From: an uncultured Spirochaetota bacterium
GTDB lineage: Bacteria > Spirochaetota > Spirochaetia > Treponematales > Rectinemataceae
Assembly: GCA_903821875.1 (NCBI GenBank)
Contig: CAIJMU010000146.1
Location: 1-64,000 of the forward strand
Length of the DNA stretch: 64,000 bases
Direction of reading: 5' to 3'
The notes beneath the pieces were generated by a model, which was given only the letters and a program-made list of their open reading frames with translations, ran no database searches and was not told where the DNA came from. Of the stretch, positions 16,873 to 23,848 are shown in pieces. Position 1 is the first letter of the stretch. Each line of letters starts with the position of its first letter. The translations under genes were made by a program, and so were the position numbers.

Positions 16873-17934
16873 ATGGGAGTCCATGTTAGGGTGAAACGCG
16901 GCAAGCTCTACCTTGACGTCTACACCGGCGGGAGGCGGACATGGGAAGCGCTTCACATGACCCTGAGCGGGGACAAGCAGACCGACAAGGAAATGATGAG
17001 GACGGCCGCTATCGTGAAGGGGAGGCGGGAGCTGGCGCTAGCCTCCGGGGAACAAGGCATCATTGACCCGGCGGCGGGCAGGAAGTCACTGGCGGCCTAC
17101 GCGAAGGAGCTAGGGGAGCGCGCGCGGTATCAGTCATTCAAGACCTGCGTGCCCCACATAGTGGAGTTCGCGGGCAGCCTTACGCTGGGGGCGGTGACGG
17201 AGCGGACGGTAGAAGCCTTTCAAGACTTCCTTCGGAGCCAGAAGCTTTCTCTGTCCACCTGCGCGCGGTTTGACGCCTTCTTTCGGCAGGTTCTCAAAAC
17301 CGCAGTCCGGGACCGGTTGATACCGCGCTCCCCCGCCGGTGGAGTGAAGACCATCAAAGCCCCGGACGCGGAAAGGACCATCCTCACGCAAGCCGAATTC
17401 GCGGCGCTTGTGCGGACTCCGGTAGGCGGGACGCTTGGGGCGGACGTGAAGCGGGCTTTCCTATTCGGGTGCATGACCGGCTTGCGGGTATCGGACTTGA
17501 AGCGCGCCACATGGGGAAACATTGTCCGGGAGCCTGTCCTTTCAATCAACATGACCATGCAGAAAACCGGCAAGACAATCCTTGTCCCCTTGAATCCTGG
17601 GGCCTGGGGATTGATAAAGGACTCACAGACCCTTGACCGCGCGGAGCCGCTATTCCCTGTTGTCGCGGGGACAAAGACGAACCCGACAAAGTACCTCAAG
17701 GCATGGGCGGCAGCGGCGGGGCTGACACGCCCGCTCGGTTTCCATGACGCTAGGCGGGCTTTTGCCAGTTGGACACTCGCTGCGGGGGCGGACGCTACCA
17801 CGGTGCAACGGCTTTTAGGTCACTCGAAAATCAGCATGACAGCATTGTACGCAAAGACGGGCGCGGCAGCCTTCAGGGCGGCGGTGGACTCGCTACCGGC
17901 GCTGGACATGACCGAAAGGCAGGCGGGGGCATGA
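16873..17934 (+). CDS. int: Tyrosine recombinase (phage-type integrase)
   Basis: A 353-residue site-specific recombinase. An N-terminal arm/SAM-like DNA-binding region (~1-155) precedes the catalytic domain. Visible catalytic residues are Arg in TGLRVSDLK, His and Arg in HDARRAF, His in LLGHSK and the nucleophile Tyr in TALYAK. GGGAGG lies five bases before the ATG. It would cut and join the element at its att site. Its stop overlaps the next start (ATGA). The repeat cluster directly upstream may be an arm-type binding site or a promoter operator. Confidence 0.95.
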   Translation: MGVHVRVKRGKLYLDVYTGGRRTWEALHMTLSGDKQTDKEMMRTAAIVKGRRELALASGEQGIIDPAAGRKSLAAYAKELGERARYQSFKTCVPHIVEFAGSLTLGAVTERTVEAFQDFLRSQKLSLSTCARFDAFFRQVLKTAVRDRLIPRSPAGGVKTIKAPDAERTILTQAEFAALVRTPVGGTLGADVKRAFLFGCMTGLRVSDLKRATWGNIVREPVLSINMTMQKTGKTILVPLNPGAWGLIKDSQTLDRAEPLFPVVAGTKTNPTKYLKAWAAAAGLTRPLGFHDARRAFASWTLAAGADATTVQRLLGHSKISMTALYAKTGAAAFRAAVDSLPALDMTERQAGA

Positions 17935-18308
17935 GCGAAACCGAGGAAGGGCCGGACCCGGTACCGAAGTCAAGAATTGAGAAACGCTACGCTCGCGCGC
18001 GGGAGAATTGGAACCATGCACTGAACCCTATGCGAGAGTTCATTGACACGCTCGCGGGACCGGACCCGGAGGGCGCATCCCCGGTGACCGCCCCGGACCC
18101 TGCCCCGCTGCCCTCGCCTCCGGTGAAGCTCAATATTCGCGGAGGCCTGAAGGACCTCGCGGTCATGCTTTTGAAGCTCGAGAACGAGGGGACAATTGAC
18201 CATGTGACCGACAAGCAGGCGGCGGAGTTATTCACAGTCCGGGGCGCTCCGGTGAACCCCGACAGTCTGAAAAGCGTGCGAAACGCCAACTTCGGAGGGT
18301 CAAGGTAA
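17931..18308 (+). CDS. Element protein of unknown function (125 aa)
   Basis: Translationally coupled to the integrase by ATGA overlap. The first half is charged and Pro-rich (PDPAPLPSPP); the second half (~65-125) contains a helical segment ending KSVRNANF, and the region DKQAAELFTVRGAPVNPDSL resembles a small helical DNA- or protein-binding unit. No known family is recognised. Its position between integrase and the HTH gene suggests an accessory role in excision or replication control. The 3' end overlaps the second phased repeat cluster. Confidence 0.7.
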   Translation: MSETEEGPDPVPKSRIEKRYARARENWNHALNPMREFIDTLAGPDPEGASPVTAPDPAPLPSPPVKLNIRGGLKDLAVMLLKLENEGTIDHVTDKQAAELFTVRGAPVNPDSLKSVRNANFGGSR

Positions 18309-18354
18309 ACCCTCGGGAAACAAATACCCATGCTTTTGTAAACTCTAGGTAAAC
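18305..18354 (+). repeat. 11-bp-phased repeat cluster 2 (GTAAAC units), before the excisionase-like gene
   Basis: GTAAAC occurs at 18305, 18338 and 18349, with GGAAAC at 18316: four of five successive 11-bp phases. The part TTTTGTAAAC (18334-18343) matches TTTTGTAGAC of the outer clusters at 9 of 10 bases. It ends 62 bases before the HTH gene start. Confidence 0.7.
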
Positions 18355-18415
18355 ATAATTAGTACGTAAAAGGGCTAGCTTTATCCTATCGCTAGAAGCG
18401 AAAGGAGAAGCAAGC

Positions 18416-18658
18416 ATGTCTGACAATGCAAAGCCCGAAGGGGCACCCCTCACCATGCGGGAGGCGGCGGCCTACCTCGGCATGAAACCGTCCTATTGTT
18501 ACAAATTGGTCATGCGGGGCCGACTGCCCTGCTACCGCCCCAACGGAGGCAAGCTCTACTTCACCCGTGCAGACCTCGAGGCCTTCACCCTCCGGGGACG
18601 GCGGAGCGCGGACTTTGAGCTGAATGCGAAGGTGGACGCGCTCGGGGGCCGGGCATGA
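18416..18658 (+). CDS. Excisionase-family helix-turn-helix DNA-binding protein
   Basis: An 80-residue protein. Residues ~12-60 match the MerR-like excisionase/HTH_17 fold: LTMREAAAYLGMKPSYCYKL, then a wing RGRLPCYRPNGGKLYF and the ending TRADLEAF. AAAGGAGAAG precedes the ATG. In integrated elements such proteins steer excision or repress transcription by bending DNA at repeated sites. The phased GTAAAC repeats just upstream are the obvious candidate target. The stop overlaps the next start. Confidence 0.88.
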   Translation: MSDNAKPEGAPLTMREAAAYLGMKPSYCYKLVMRGRLPCYRPNGGKLYFTRADLEAFTLRGRRSADFELNAKVDALGGRA

Positions 18659-19206
18659 CGCGGCCTGATTACGTGTACCGCTTCACGCGGCACCGGACAG
18701 ACGGACAGGGAACGCGTTTTGACCTCACCGGGTGGCACGGGCCGGGATGCTATGCGCCTCTCGTTTGTCCACTGAAGCGGACCGGGGAGCCTGTCCTTTA
18801 CGTGAACCGCTGGCGGGTGAAGGAAGGCGCCGCCCCGGACCCGCGCAAGGGCGGGCTGATACTCGCGGCACCGGGCAAGGCGAAGGGCGAAAAGGGCCGG
18901 AATGTTTCCAGCATATTCGAGCCTTCCCCTGATCATCCGGGGCGGGGCTATGGGGACATTGGACCGCGCAAGGATGCAATCTTGACCATCCGGGACGAGG
19001 AAGCCGGGACGCTGACCGTCCTCGTCTTTCTCAAGCTCGGGCAGCAAGCTGAGACGCTTTTCCTCTCGTGGCTTGACGGTGGAGTGGCGGAGGAAGTGGC
19101 TGCCCCGGCGCTCCTCACGTTTGAAACCCTCAAACCCTCAGACTTCCAATGCTTAGATAACAATGTGCAGTTCGCATCAAATATTGATACAGAGCCTGAA
19201 ATATGA
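18655..19206 (+). CDS. Element protein of unknown function (183 aa)
   Basis: The start overlaps the HTH gene stop (ATGA). It is a soluble, basic-to-mixed protein with no signal peptide or membrane segment; it has many Gly/Pro turns and two hydrophobic strand-like stretches (AILTIRDEE, LTVLVFLKLG). The C-terminal 30 residues are richer in A+T codons than the rest. It precedes the Rep-like gene with overlapping ends, so it may help replication, for example as a single-strand-binding protein, but nothing in the sequence proves this. Confidence 0.65.
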   Translation: MTRPDYVYRFTRHRTDGQGTRFDLTGWHGPGCYAPLVCPLKRTGEPVLYVNRWRVKEGAAPDPRKGGLILAAPGKAKGEKGRNVSSIFEPSPDHPGRGYGDIGPRKDAILTIRDEEAGTLTVLVFLKLGQQAETLFLSWLDGGVAEEVAAPALLTFETLKPSDFQCLDNNVQFASNIDTEPEI

Positions 19207-20093
19207 TGGACTCCCTGAGCGTGTTCCTACCGGGTGCCCTTGCCCCGCTGGACCGGCTTGCGGGCCTCCGCCCTCTCCGGCAGGACGGGTGCTATCGGGG
19301 CACGCTCGGGAACCTCCGCGTCATTCAAGGGCTGGACGCTGTCTTTGTGGAGGGGAGCCTCCCAAAGTACCTGAACGGGGGGAACGCGCTGCCCTTGACC
19401 CGGCAAGGCCTCCGTGCCGCCCTCGGGAAGCTGGAAGCGGAAAGCGGCATGGACCTGGGGAAGGGCCAGGTCTACCGGCTCGAGGTGGGCCGGACCCTCC
19501 CAGTCAAAGCGCCTCCGCGAGAGTACCTTGCAGCATGGGGACCGCTGGCGCGCTTCGGCAAGCATACCCACGGCAACGGCGGGACCGTCACGTTTGCCAA
19601 TGGAGGCCGGAGCTTCAGCGGGTACGACAAGGGCCAGGAAACCGCCCCGGAGGCCCTGCCCTGCCCTCTGGACGGGGGCTTCGCCCTCCGGCTTGAGCTG
19701 CGCTGGAAGCGGGGCCTGAAGCGTGTTTTCGGCCATCCTGTCAGCCCGTGGGAGCTGGCGGAGGCGGACAACTACGTGTTGGCGGCAAAGGCATGGGCGG
19801 CTCTCTACTTCAAGGTGCCCAAGCAACGGGAGGTTGTACTAATTATGAACGGAATGACACCGAAGGGCTTCAAGGATACGCTTGCGGCTCTAGGGCTTCA
19901 GGCCCTCGGGCTGGACAGGGCCGAAACCATCATCCGGGACGGCCTCGCCTCCGGGGCGCTGGACCGGCTGAAGGCTTCAAGGATGCGCGCGGACCTCCGG
20001 GAGCTGGCGAAGGATTCGCGGGTGACTACCACGGAAGCATTGACGGATGAAATTGACTCGAAGGTCCGGGCAATTGCGCGGTTCGCACGTTGA
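19203..20093 (+). CDS. Replication initiator-like protein (filamentous-phage gene II/X, Phage_CRI-like)
   Basis: A 296-residue protein. The N-terminal half has features I associate with the phage/plasmid replication proteins of the gene II/X (Phage_CRI) group: FVEGSLPKYLNGGN (~52-65), YRLEVGRTL (~90-98) and GYDKGQE (~138-144). The C-terminal third is helical. Such proteins nick a double-strand origin to begin rolling-circle replication. The start overlaps the preceding stop. The family call rests on motif memory, not a search; a related rolling-circle Rep family is the main alternative. Confidence 0.6.
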   Translation: MMDSLSVFLPGALAPLDRLAGLRPLRQDGCYRGTLGNLRVIQGLDAVFVEGSLPKYLNGGNALPLTRQGLRAALGKLEAESGMDLGKGQVYRLEVGRTLPVKAPPREYLAAWGPLARFGKHTHGNGGTVTFANGGRSFSGYDKGQETAPEALPCPLDGGFALRLELRWKRGLKRVFGHPVSPWELAEADNYVLAAKAWAALYFKVPKQREVVLIMNGMTPKGFKDTLAALGLQALGLDRAETIIRDGLASGALDRLKASRMRADLRELAKDSRVTTTEALTDEIDSKVRAIARFAR

Positions 20094-20143
20094 ACGCTAA
20101 GATACTACGCGAAGAAACGCGGAGAAAACGCGGAGGGGGACCA

Positions 20144-20572
20144 ATGACGAAAGGCACGCGGGGGAAACCGTTTACGAAAGGCAACCCCGGAGGCGGGCGG
20201 AAAAAGATACCGGCCTCCGTGACTGAAGCTTGCAGGTTACTCACTGAAGACGCGATAGGGGTACTAAAAAAGATACTCTTGAATGAGCTGGCACGGGACG
20301 CGGACCGGCTCCGCGCGGCGGAGGCCCTTCTCAACCGAGGCTGGGGAATGCCCTCACAGTCTCTCGAGCTGTTGAAGGCGGATGTTCAAGAAATGCCTCG
20401 CGTGATAACGGTGCAAATTATTGATCCACGCGCAGAGGATGAGCTTTCCGAACCCTTTCGCGCCTCACCGAACCCTTGCGAGTCTTCGCCGAAGACCCGC
20501 GCGCAAGAGCCTGAGAAACTGGCGGTGAAGCCCCGGCGGGCAGGTCCGGGTGTTCGGGACTTCATGTCTTGA
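20144..20572 (+). CDS. DUF5681-like phage-associated protein (142 aa)
   Basis: The ATG at 20144 follows GGAGGGGG by four bases and is preferred over the in-frame TTG at 20090. The N-terminus (KPFTKGNPGGGRKK) looks like the Gly/Lys signature of DUF5681 proteins found next to phage terminase genes. Residues ~25-75 form a helical region (ACRLLTEDAIGVLKKILL...RLRAAEALLNRGW). The tail is Pro/Ser-rich. No large terminase accompanies it here. A DNA-binding or packaging-adaptor role is plausible but inferred. Confidence 0.65.
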   Translation: MTKGTRGKPFTKGNPGGGRKKIPASVTEACRLLTEDAIGVLKKILLNELARDADRLRAAEALLNRGWGMPSQSLELLKADVQEMPRVITVQIIDPRAEDELSEPFRASPNPCESSPKTRAQEPEKLAVKPRRAGPGVRDFMS

Positions 20573-20575
20573 AGC

Positions 20576-20594
20576 GGGCTTTTGCCCTGCTTTT
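20576..20594 (+). terminator. Short hairpin after the last element gene
   Basis: GGGC-TTTT-GCCC (20576-20587) is followed by TGCTTTT, four bases after the last stop. The stem is short, so termination would be weak. Its T-run is shared with the first bases of repeat cluster 3. Confidence 0.4.
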
Positions 20595-20611
20595 GTAGAC
20601 GGTTTGTAGAC
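20591..20611 (+). repeat. 11-bp-phased repeat cluster 3 (two TGTAGAC units), right end
   Basis: TTTTGTAGAC at 20591-20600 is identical to the start of cluster 1. TGTAGAC recurs at 20594 and 20605, 11 bp apart, in the same orientation as cluster 1. It lies beyond the last element gene and marks the probable right end region. Confidence 0.75.
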
Positions 20612-20890
20612 GGAGCTTTGGGCATCATAGGCAATTCATTGTATGGAAACATATTATTACAATTGGGCGTACTCAAGACCTGAGTATGCCTGATTGCTAT
20701 AATGGTATTATTTTGAGCCGGAATTGCTAGTCGGGCTTTTTGCCTAGTCTGAAAGGAGTACGCGAAAGCCAGGAGGGCATCTCTCTGGGGGGGGGGGCGG
20801 TGTCAGCCCCAACTCGATGCCCCAAACGTGCGGGCATTTGTGAGGGCCCAAACTGGGCGGCCTGTGTTTGAATTTGAGGCCGACAGCACA
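20612..20890. other. Non-coding stretch between the element and the Rpn relic
   Basis: No gene seen. It is more A+T-rich than its surroundings up to about 20730. It holds an imperfect inverted repeat at 20666-20690 (GGCGTACTCA / TGAGTATGCC, 9 of 10 pairs, five-base spacer) and an uninterrupted run of 11 G at 20787-20797. Either the true right att site or host promoter DNA may be here. Confidence 0.6.
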
Positions 20891-21415
20891 TCAAAGTTCT
20901 TCGATCTCCTTCTGGCTTAGCCCGGTCGCCTTTTCGATGATGTCCACCGTCACACCTAGATGCATGAGGTTGCGTGCCGCTTCGCGCTTCCCCTCGAGCT
21001 TCCCATCACGCTCACCCTCGGCCCGGGCTTCCTCGATGTAGGTAGCCTGGTCGTGCAGCCATTTCTGACGGGCTTCGTACTCGTACATGAGTTCGGGGTT
21101 ATCATGGAATTTCTGGTATGCTTCATCGACTTCGGCAAAGAACTTGTCGTGTTCTGTAAGAGCCTCGATCATGGCGGGGTTGCCTCCTTCCCGCTCCAGC
21201 AACTGTTACAAGTTCACGAGTCGGCCGCAATCAGGGCTCCGATCCATCAAGGGGATTTCGAGGGTGACCAGTGTTGCCTGATCTGTCAGGACAAAACGTT
21301 TTTCCGGATCGGAATCCTCGATGTCGGCTATCCTGCAGACTTTCATAAAACGCGGCTTGTCCTTTCTCATTTTGCTACAGGAGCCACGCGAGGCTTGCGC
21401 CGAGTTAGGGCTCAC
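20891..21415 (-). pseudogene. Broken Rpn-family (PD-(D/E)XK nuclease/putative transposase) gene
   Basis: Two open stretches (21415-21209 and 21205-20891) lie in the same frame and are separated by one TAA at 21208-21206. Joined, they read as the C-terminal ~170 residues of an Rpn-family protein: FVLTDQATLVTLEIPL, then YEYEARQKWLHDQ, the charged EEARAEGERDGKLEGKREAARN helix and a final helix. The N-terminal catalytic part is missing, because the arsC gene begins upstream. So the gene has both an in-frame nonsense codon and a 5' deletion. A TTG at 21202 could restart the tail but would make no nuclease. Confidence 0.8.
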
Positions 21416-21840
21416 GTCCCCTTCCGCTCCGTGATAAACGCCTGAACCGCATCCCTGATCTGGTCCCGGACCCTGCGCACGCCTTCCATGATCTCAAGGT
21501 CGCTGCCCCTCATGCCCGAGGGATCATCGAAGGGCCAGTGGAGCTTCTCGGATAGCCCGGGGAAGATCGGACAACGTTCGGCGGCCTCCTTCGAGCAGAC
21601 AGTGACGACAACCTGGAATACCTTTTTCGCTTCGAAGAGGTCAAAGACGCTTCTGGTGGGCTTGTTGGAGATGTCGATACCGACCTCCGCCATCGCGCGG
21701 ACGACGTAGGGGTTGAGCTTCCCCGGCTCGAGCCCTGCGCTTTCGACCTCGAAACGGCCTTCGCCGAATTCCTTCAGGAAGGCTTCGGCCATCTGGCTGC
21801 GCGCGGAATTATGGACGCAGAGGAAGAGGACCCGGATCAA
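21412..21840 (-). CDS. arsC: Arsenate reductase, thioredoxin-coupled (low-molecular-weight phosphatase fold)
   Basis: A 142-residue protein reducing arsenate to arsenite. The P-loop is CVHNSARS with Cys8 as nucleophile; Cys82 and Cys90 supply the disulfide cascade of the Staphylococcus-type enzyme. The start is TTG at 21840, overlapping the ACR3 stop (TTGA), so translation is coupled to the transporter. The open frame extends far upstream, but that part is a shadow of ACR3. Product arsenite would be exported by the preceding gene. Confidence 0.93.
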   Translation of the reverse strand: MIRVLFLCVHNSARSQMAEAFLKEFGEGRFEVESAGLEPGKLNPYVVRAMAEVGIDISNKPTRSVFDLFEAKKVFQVVVTVCSKEAAERCPIFPGLSEKLHWPFDDPSGMRGSDLEIMEGVRRVRDQIRDAVQAFITERKGT

Positions 21841-22892
21841 GGCTGTCCCTTTTTCCCGAAGGCCGGGTCCAGGCGTCCGGCTACCCAAACGAGGCCGATC
21901 ATCACGGGTACCTCGATGAGGGGGCCGATGACCGCGGCGAAGGCCTGCCCCGACCCGAGGCCGAAGACCGCAACTGCAACTGCTATCGCGAGCTCGAAGT
22001 TGTTGCTCGCTGCCGTGAATGCCAGCGTGACCGTCCTGGCGTGGCTGCCGCCGATGGCACGGCCCATGGCGAAGCTGATGAGGAACATCACGACGAAATA
22101 GATGAGGAGGGGTATCGCTATCCTGACCACGTCGAAGGGGAGGGCGAGGATCCTCTCCCCCTTCAGGCTGAACATCACGAGGATCGTAAACAACAGCGCT
22201 ACGAGGGTTATTGGAGAAATCCTCGGTATGAAGGAGGAGCGGTACCAGACCTCTCCCTTGAGCCTGCGGAGGAAAAACCAGGACAGGATGCCGGCTGCGA
22301 AGGGCAGGCCGAGGTAGATGCCGACGCTTTTGGCGATAGCTCCAATGCTTACGTTCACTGCGCTCCCGGCCAGGCCGAAGAGGGGAGGGACCAGCGTCAC
22401 GAATACCCATGCGTATATTGAGTAGAATAGGACCTGGAAGACCGAGTTGAAGGCGACGAGGCCAGCGCAGTACTCGGTATCGCCTTTGGCCAGGTCGTTC
22501 CACACGATGACCATGGCGATGCAGCGTGCCAATCCTATCATGATGAGTCCGACCATGTACTCTGGCTTGTCGCCGAGGAAGATGATGGCCAGCGCGGTCA
22601 TCAAAATGGGACCAATTACCCAGTTCTGGACCAGGGAGAGGATGAGGACCTTCCTGTCCCGGAAGACGTCCTTGACCTCGTCGTAGCGCACCTTGGCCAG
22701 GGGAGGGTACATCATCAGGATGAGGCCGATCGCGATGGGGATGTTGGTGGTCCCGACCGAGAGGCGGTCCCAGAAGGCGGCGACGCCGGGGACCAGGGAT
22801 CCGGCCAGGACACCGAGTGCCATGGCGAGGAAGATCCAGAGCGTGAGCCAGCGGTCAAGGAAGGAGAGGCGCTTGGTAATCCCTTCGGACAT
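21837..22892 (-). CDS. acr3: ACR3-family arsenite efflux permease
   Basis: A 351-residue protein with about ten membrane segments, including the hallmark [12 protein letters not shown] with the functional Cys124. It exports arsenite using the proton motive force. It is the first gene of a two-gene arsenic operon. No ArsR repressor is encoded alongside, and the 175 bases upstream (22893-23067) separate it from the divergent START-like gene. Regulation must come from an unlinked regulator or be constitutive. Confidence 0.95.
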   Translation of the reverse strand: MSEGITKRLSFLDRWLTLWIFLAMALGVLAGSLVPGVAAFWDRLSVGTTNIPIAIGLILMMYPPLAKVRYDEVKDVFRDRKVLILSLVQNWVIGPILMTALAIIFLGDKPEYMVGLIMIGLARCIAMVIVWNDLAKGDTEYCAGLVAFNSVFQVLFYSIYAWVFVTLVPPLFGLAGSAVNVSIGAIAKSVGIYLGLPFAAGILSWFFLRRLKGEVWYRSSFIPRISPITLVALLFTILVMFSLKGERILALPFDVVRIAIPLLIYFVVMFLISFAMGRAIGGSHARTVTLAFTAASNNFELAIAVAVAVFGLGSGQAFAAVIGPLIEVPVMIGLVWVAGRLDPAFGKKGQP

Positions 22893-23067
22893 ATAAACTC
22901 CTGGGAAAGGTGCTAGGGTGGAAGCGGACTGTGACGATTGTTGGTTTGGTGCCGGGCAATGTCAAGGCTTCGCAGACGGCTTCATCGACTACTGACGCCA
23001 GGCGGCGCATGCTAGTATCCACCGGAGACGCAGCGGAACTGGGTGTCTGCGCCCAAGGGAGAAGGAA

Positions 23068-23802
23068 ATGGCTGTTTCCCCGAGACCAGCAAGCGAATAC
23101 TTGATGGCTGAGCAGTACGTGACAGAGCCGGCAGCCTTTGCCCAGGCTATCTTCGAGGAGTTTTACCGCCTCATTGCTTCCCCAGGCTGGAAGAGCCACG
23201 CCGGCCGCCCAAGCCCCAAGGACGGCTCCTGCCTGGTCGAGTCCTGCCTGGTGGCGGGACCCTTCGCCGCTTCAGGGGTTTTCCTGACCCGTTCCACGGG
23301 AATCATCGGGATGTCCGCCGGGGAGCTTTTCGATCACCTTGTATCCCCCGAAGGTTATGCGGTCATAGACCCGATGAGCGATCCCCGTGACCATCTGGAT
23401 CCCCCCTTGGAGCGCTATTCCTGGAAACCGGGCTGTCGCCTCGAAGCCGCCCGATCAGCAGCCCGGCTGCCCCTCATGCGGGAACGGGAGTTTGTCGTCC
23501 TGAATGCGATCGACCCGGGAGCGCGACTCTTCGTGTCCAAATCCATCCTCCACGCGGCCTGCCCCGGCGGGAGCCGCTATTCCGCTCTGGCCCCGGCCCG
23601 AAAGGGACCGATCAGGGCCCTCAATACCTTCGGCATAGAGGTTGCGGTTCTGGATCAGGGGCGAAGCAGGGTACGCTGTATCAATTATGCCGACCTCGCG
23701 GGGATCATCCCCCCGGGACCGCTCAACACCGTCAATACGAGGTTCTTCCTCCAGGCCCTCTACAAGAGGATCGCGCGCCTGGCCAGGTTGCAGAGCGCCT
23801 AA
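23068..23802 (+). CDS. START-like lipid-binding-domain protein
   Basis: A 244-residue soluble protein. GGAG six bases before the ATG at 23068 supports this start; an ATG at 23104 is the alternative. The pattern of strands with FDHLVSPEGYAVIDP in the middle and a long C-terminal helix (NTVNTRFFLQALYKRIARL) fits START/SRPBCC proteins, which enclose a lipid or other hydrophobic ligand. It is followed 46 bases later by an FAD-dependent oxidoreductase of the retinoid/carotenoid group, which suggests a shared hydrophobic substrate. Ligand unknown. Confidence 0.7.
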   Translation: MAVSPRPASEYLMAEQYVTEPAAFAQAIFEEFYRLIASPGWKSHAGRPSPKDGSCLVESCLVAGPFAASGVFLTRSTGIIGMSAGELFDHLVSPEGYAVIDPMSDPRDHLDPPLERYSWKPGCRLEAARSAARLPLMREREFVVLNAIDPGARLFVSKSILHAACPGGSRYSALAPARKGPIRALNTFGIEVAVLDQGRSRVRCINYADLAGIIPPGPLNTVNTRFFLQALYKRIARLARLQSA

Positions 23803-23848
23803 CTTTGTCTTGACCTTGCAGGCTGCTTGACGCAAGAATCCCCGCCAT

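Larger units (their letters stand above)
16830..20611 (+). mobile_element. Small integrated element with tyrosine integrase and phage-like Rep
   Basis: About 3.8 kb holding six rightward genes: integrase, a 125-residue protein, an excisionase-like HTH protein, a 183-residue protein, a Rep-like protein and a DUF5681-like protein. Four of the five junctions are ATGA-type overlaps or short gaps. The bounds given are the outer repeat clusters (16830 and 20611), not proven att sites; I found no perfect flanking direct repeat longer than about 10 bp (TTTTGTAGAC). Codon choice looks different from the neighbours (more GCG, GGG and CGG, fewer CTC and GCC). There are no structural or conjugation genes, so it is best described as a satellite-like or integrated-plasmid element. 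Confidence 0.8.

Noticed and set aside
16695-20890. Search for a tRNA gene or long att direct repeat around the integrated element
   Set aside because: No tRNA cloverleaf seen and no exact flanking repeat beyond TTTTGTAGAC, so no att core was called.
22910-23104. 64-codon frame in the acr3/START divergent gap
   Set aside because: No ribosome binding site, no recognisable ArsR-like HTH, and it overlaps the START-like gene start.
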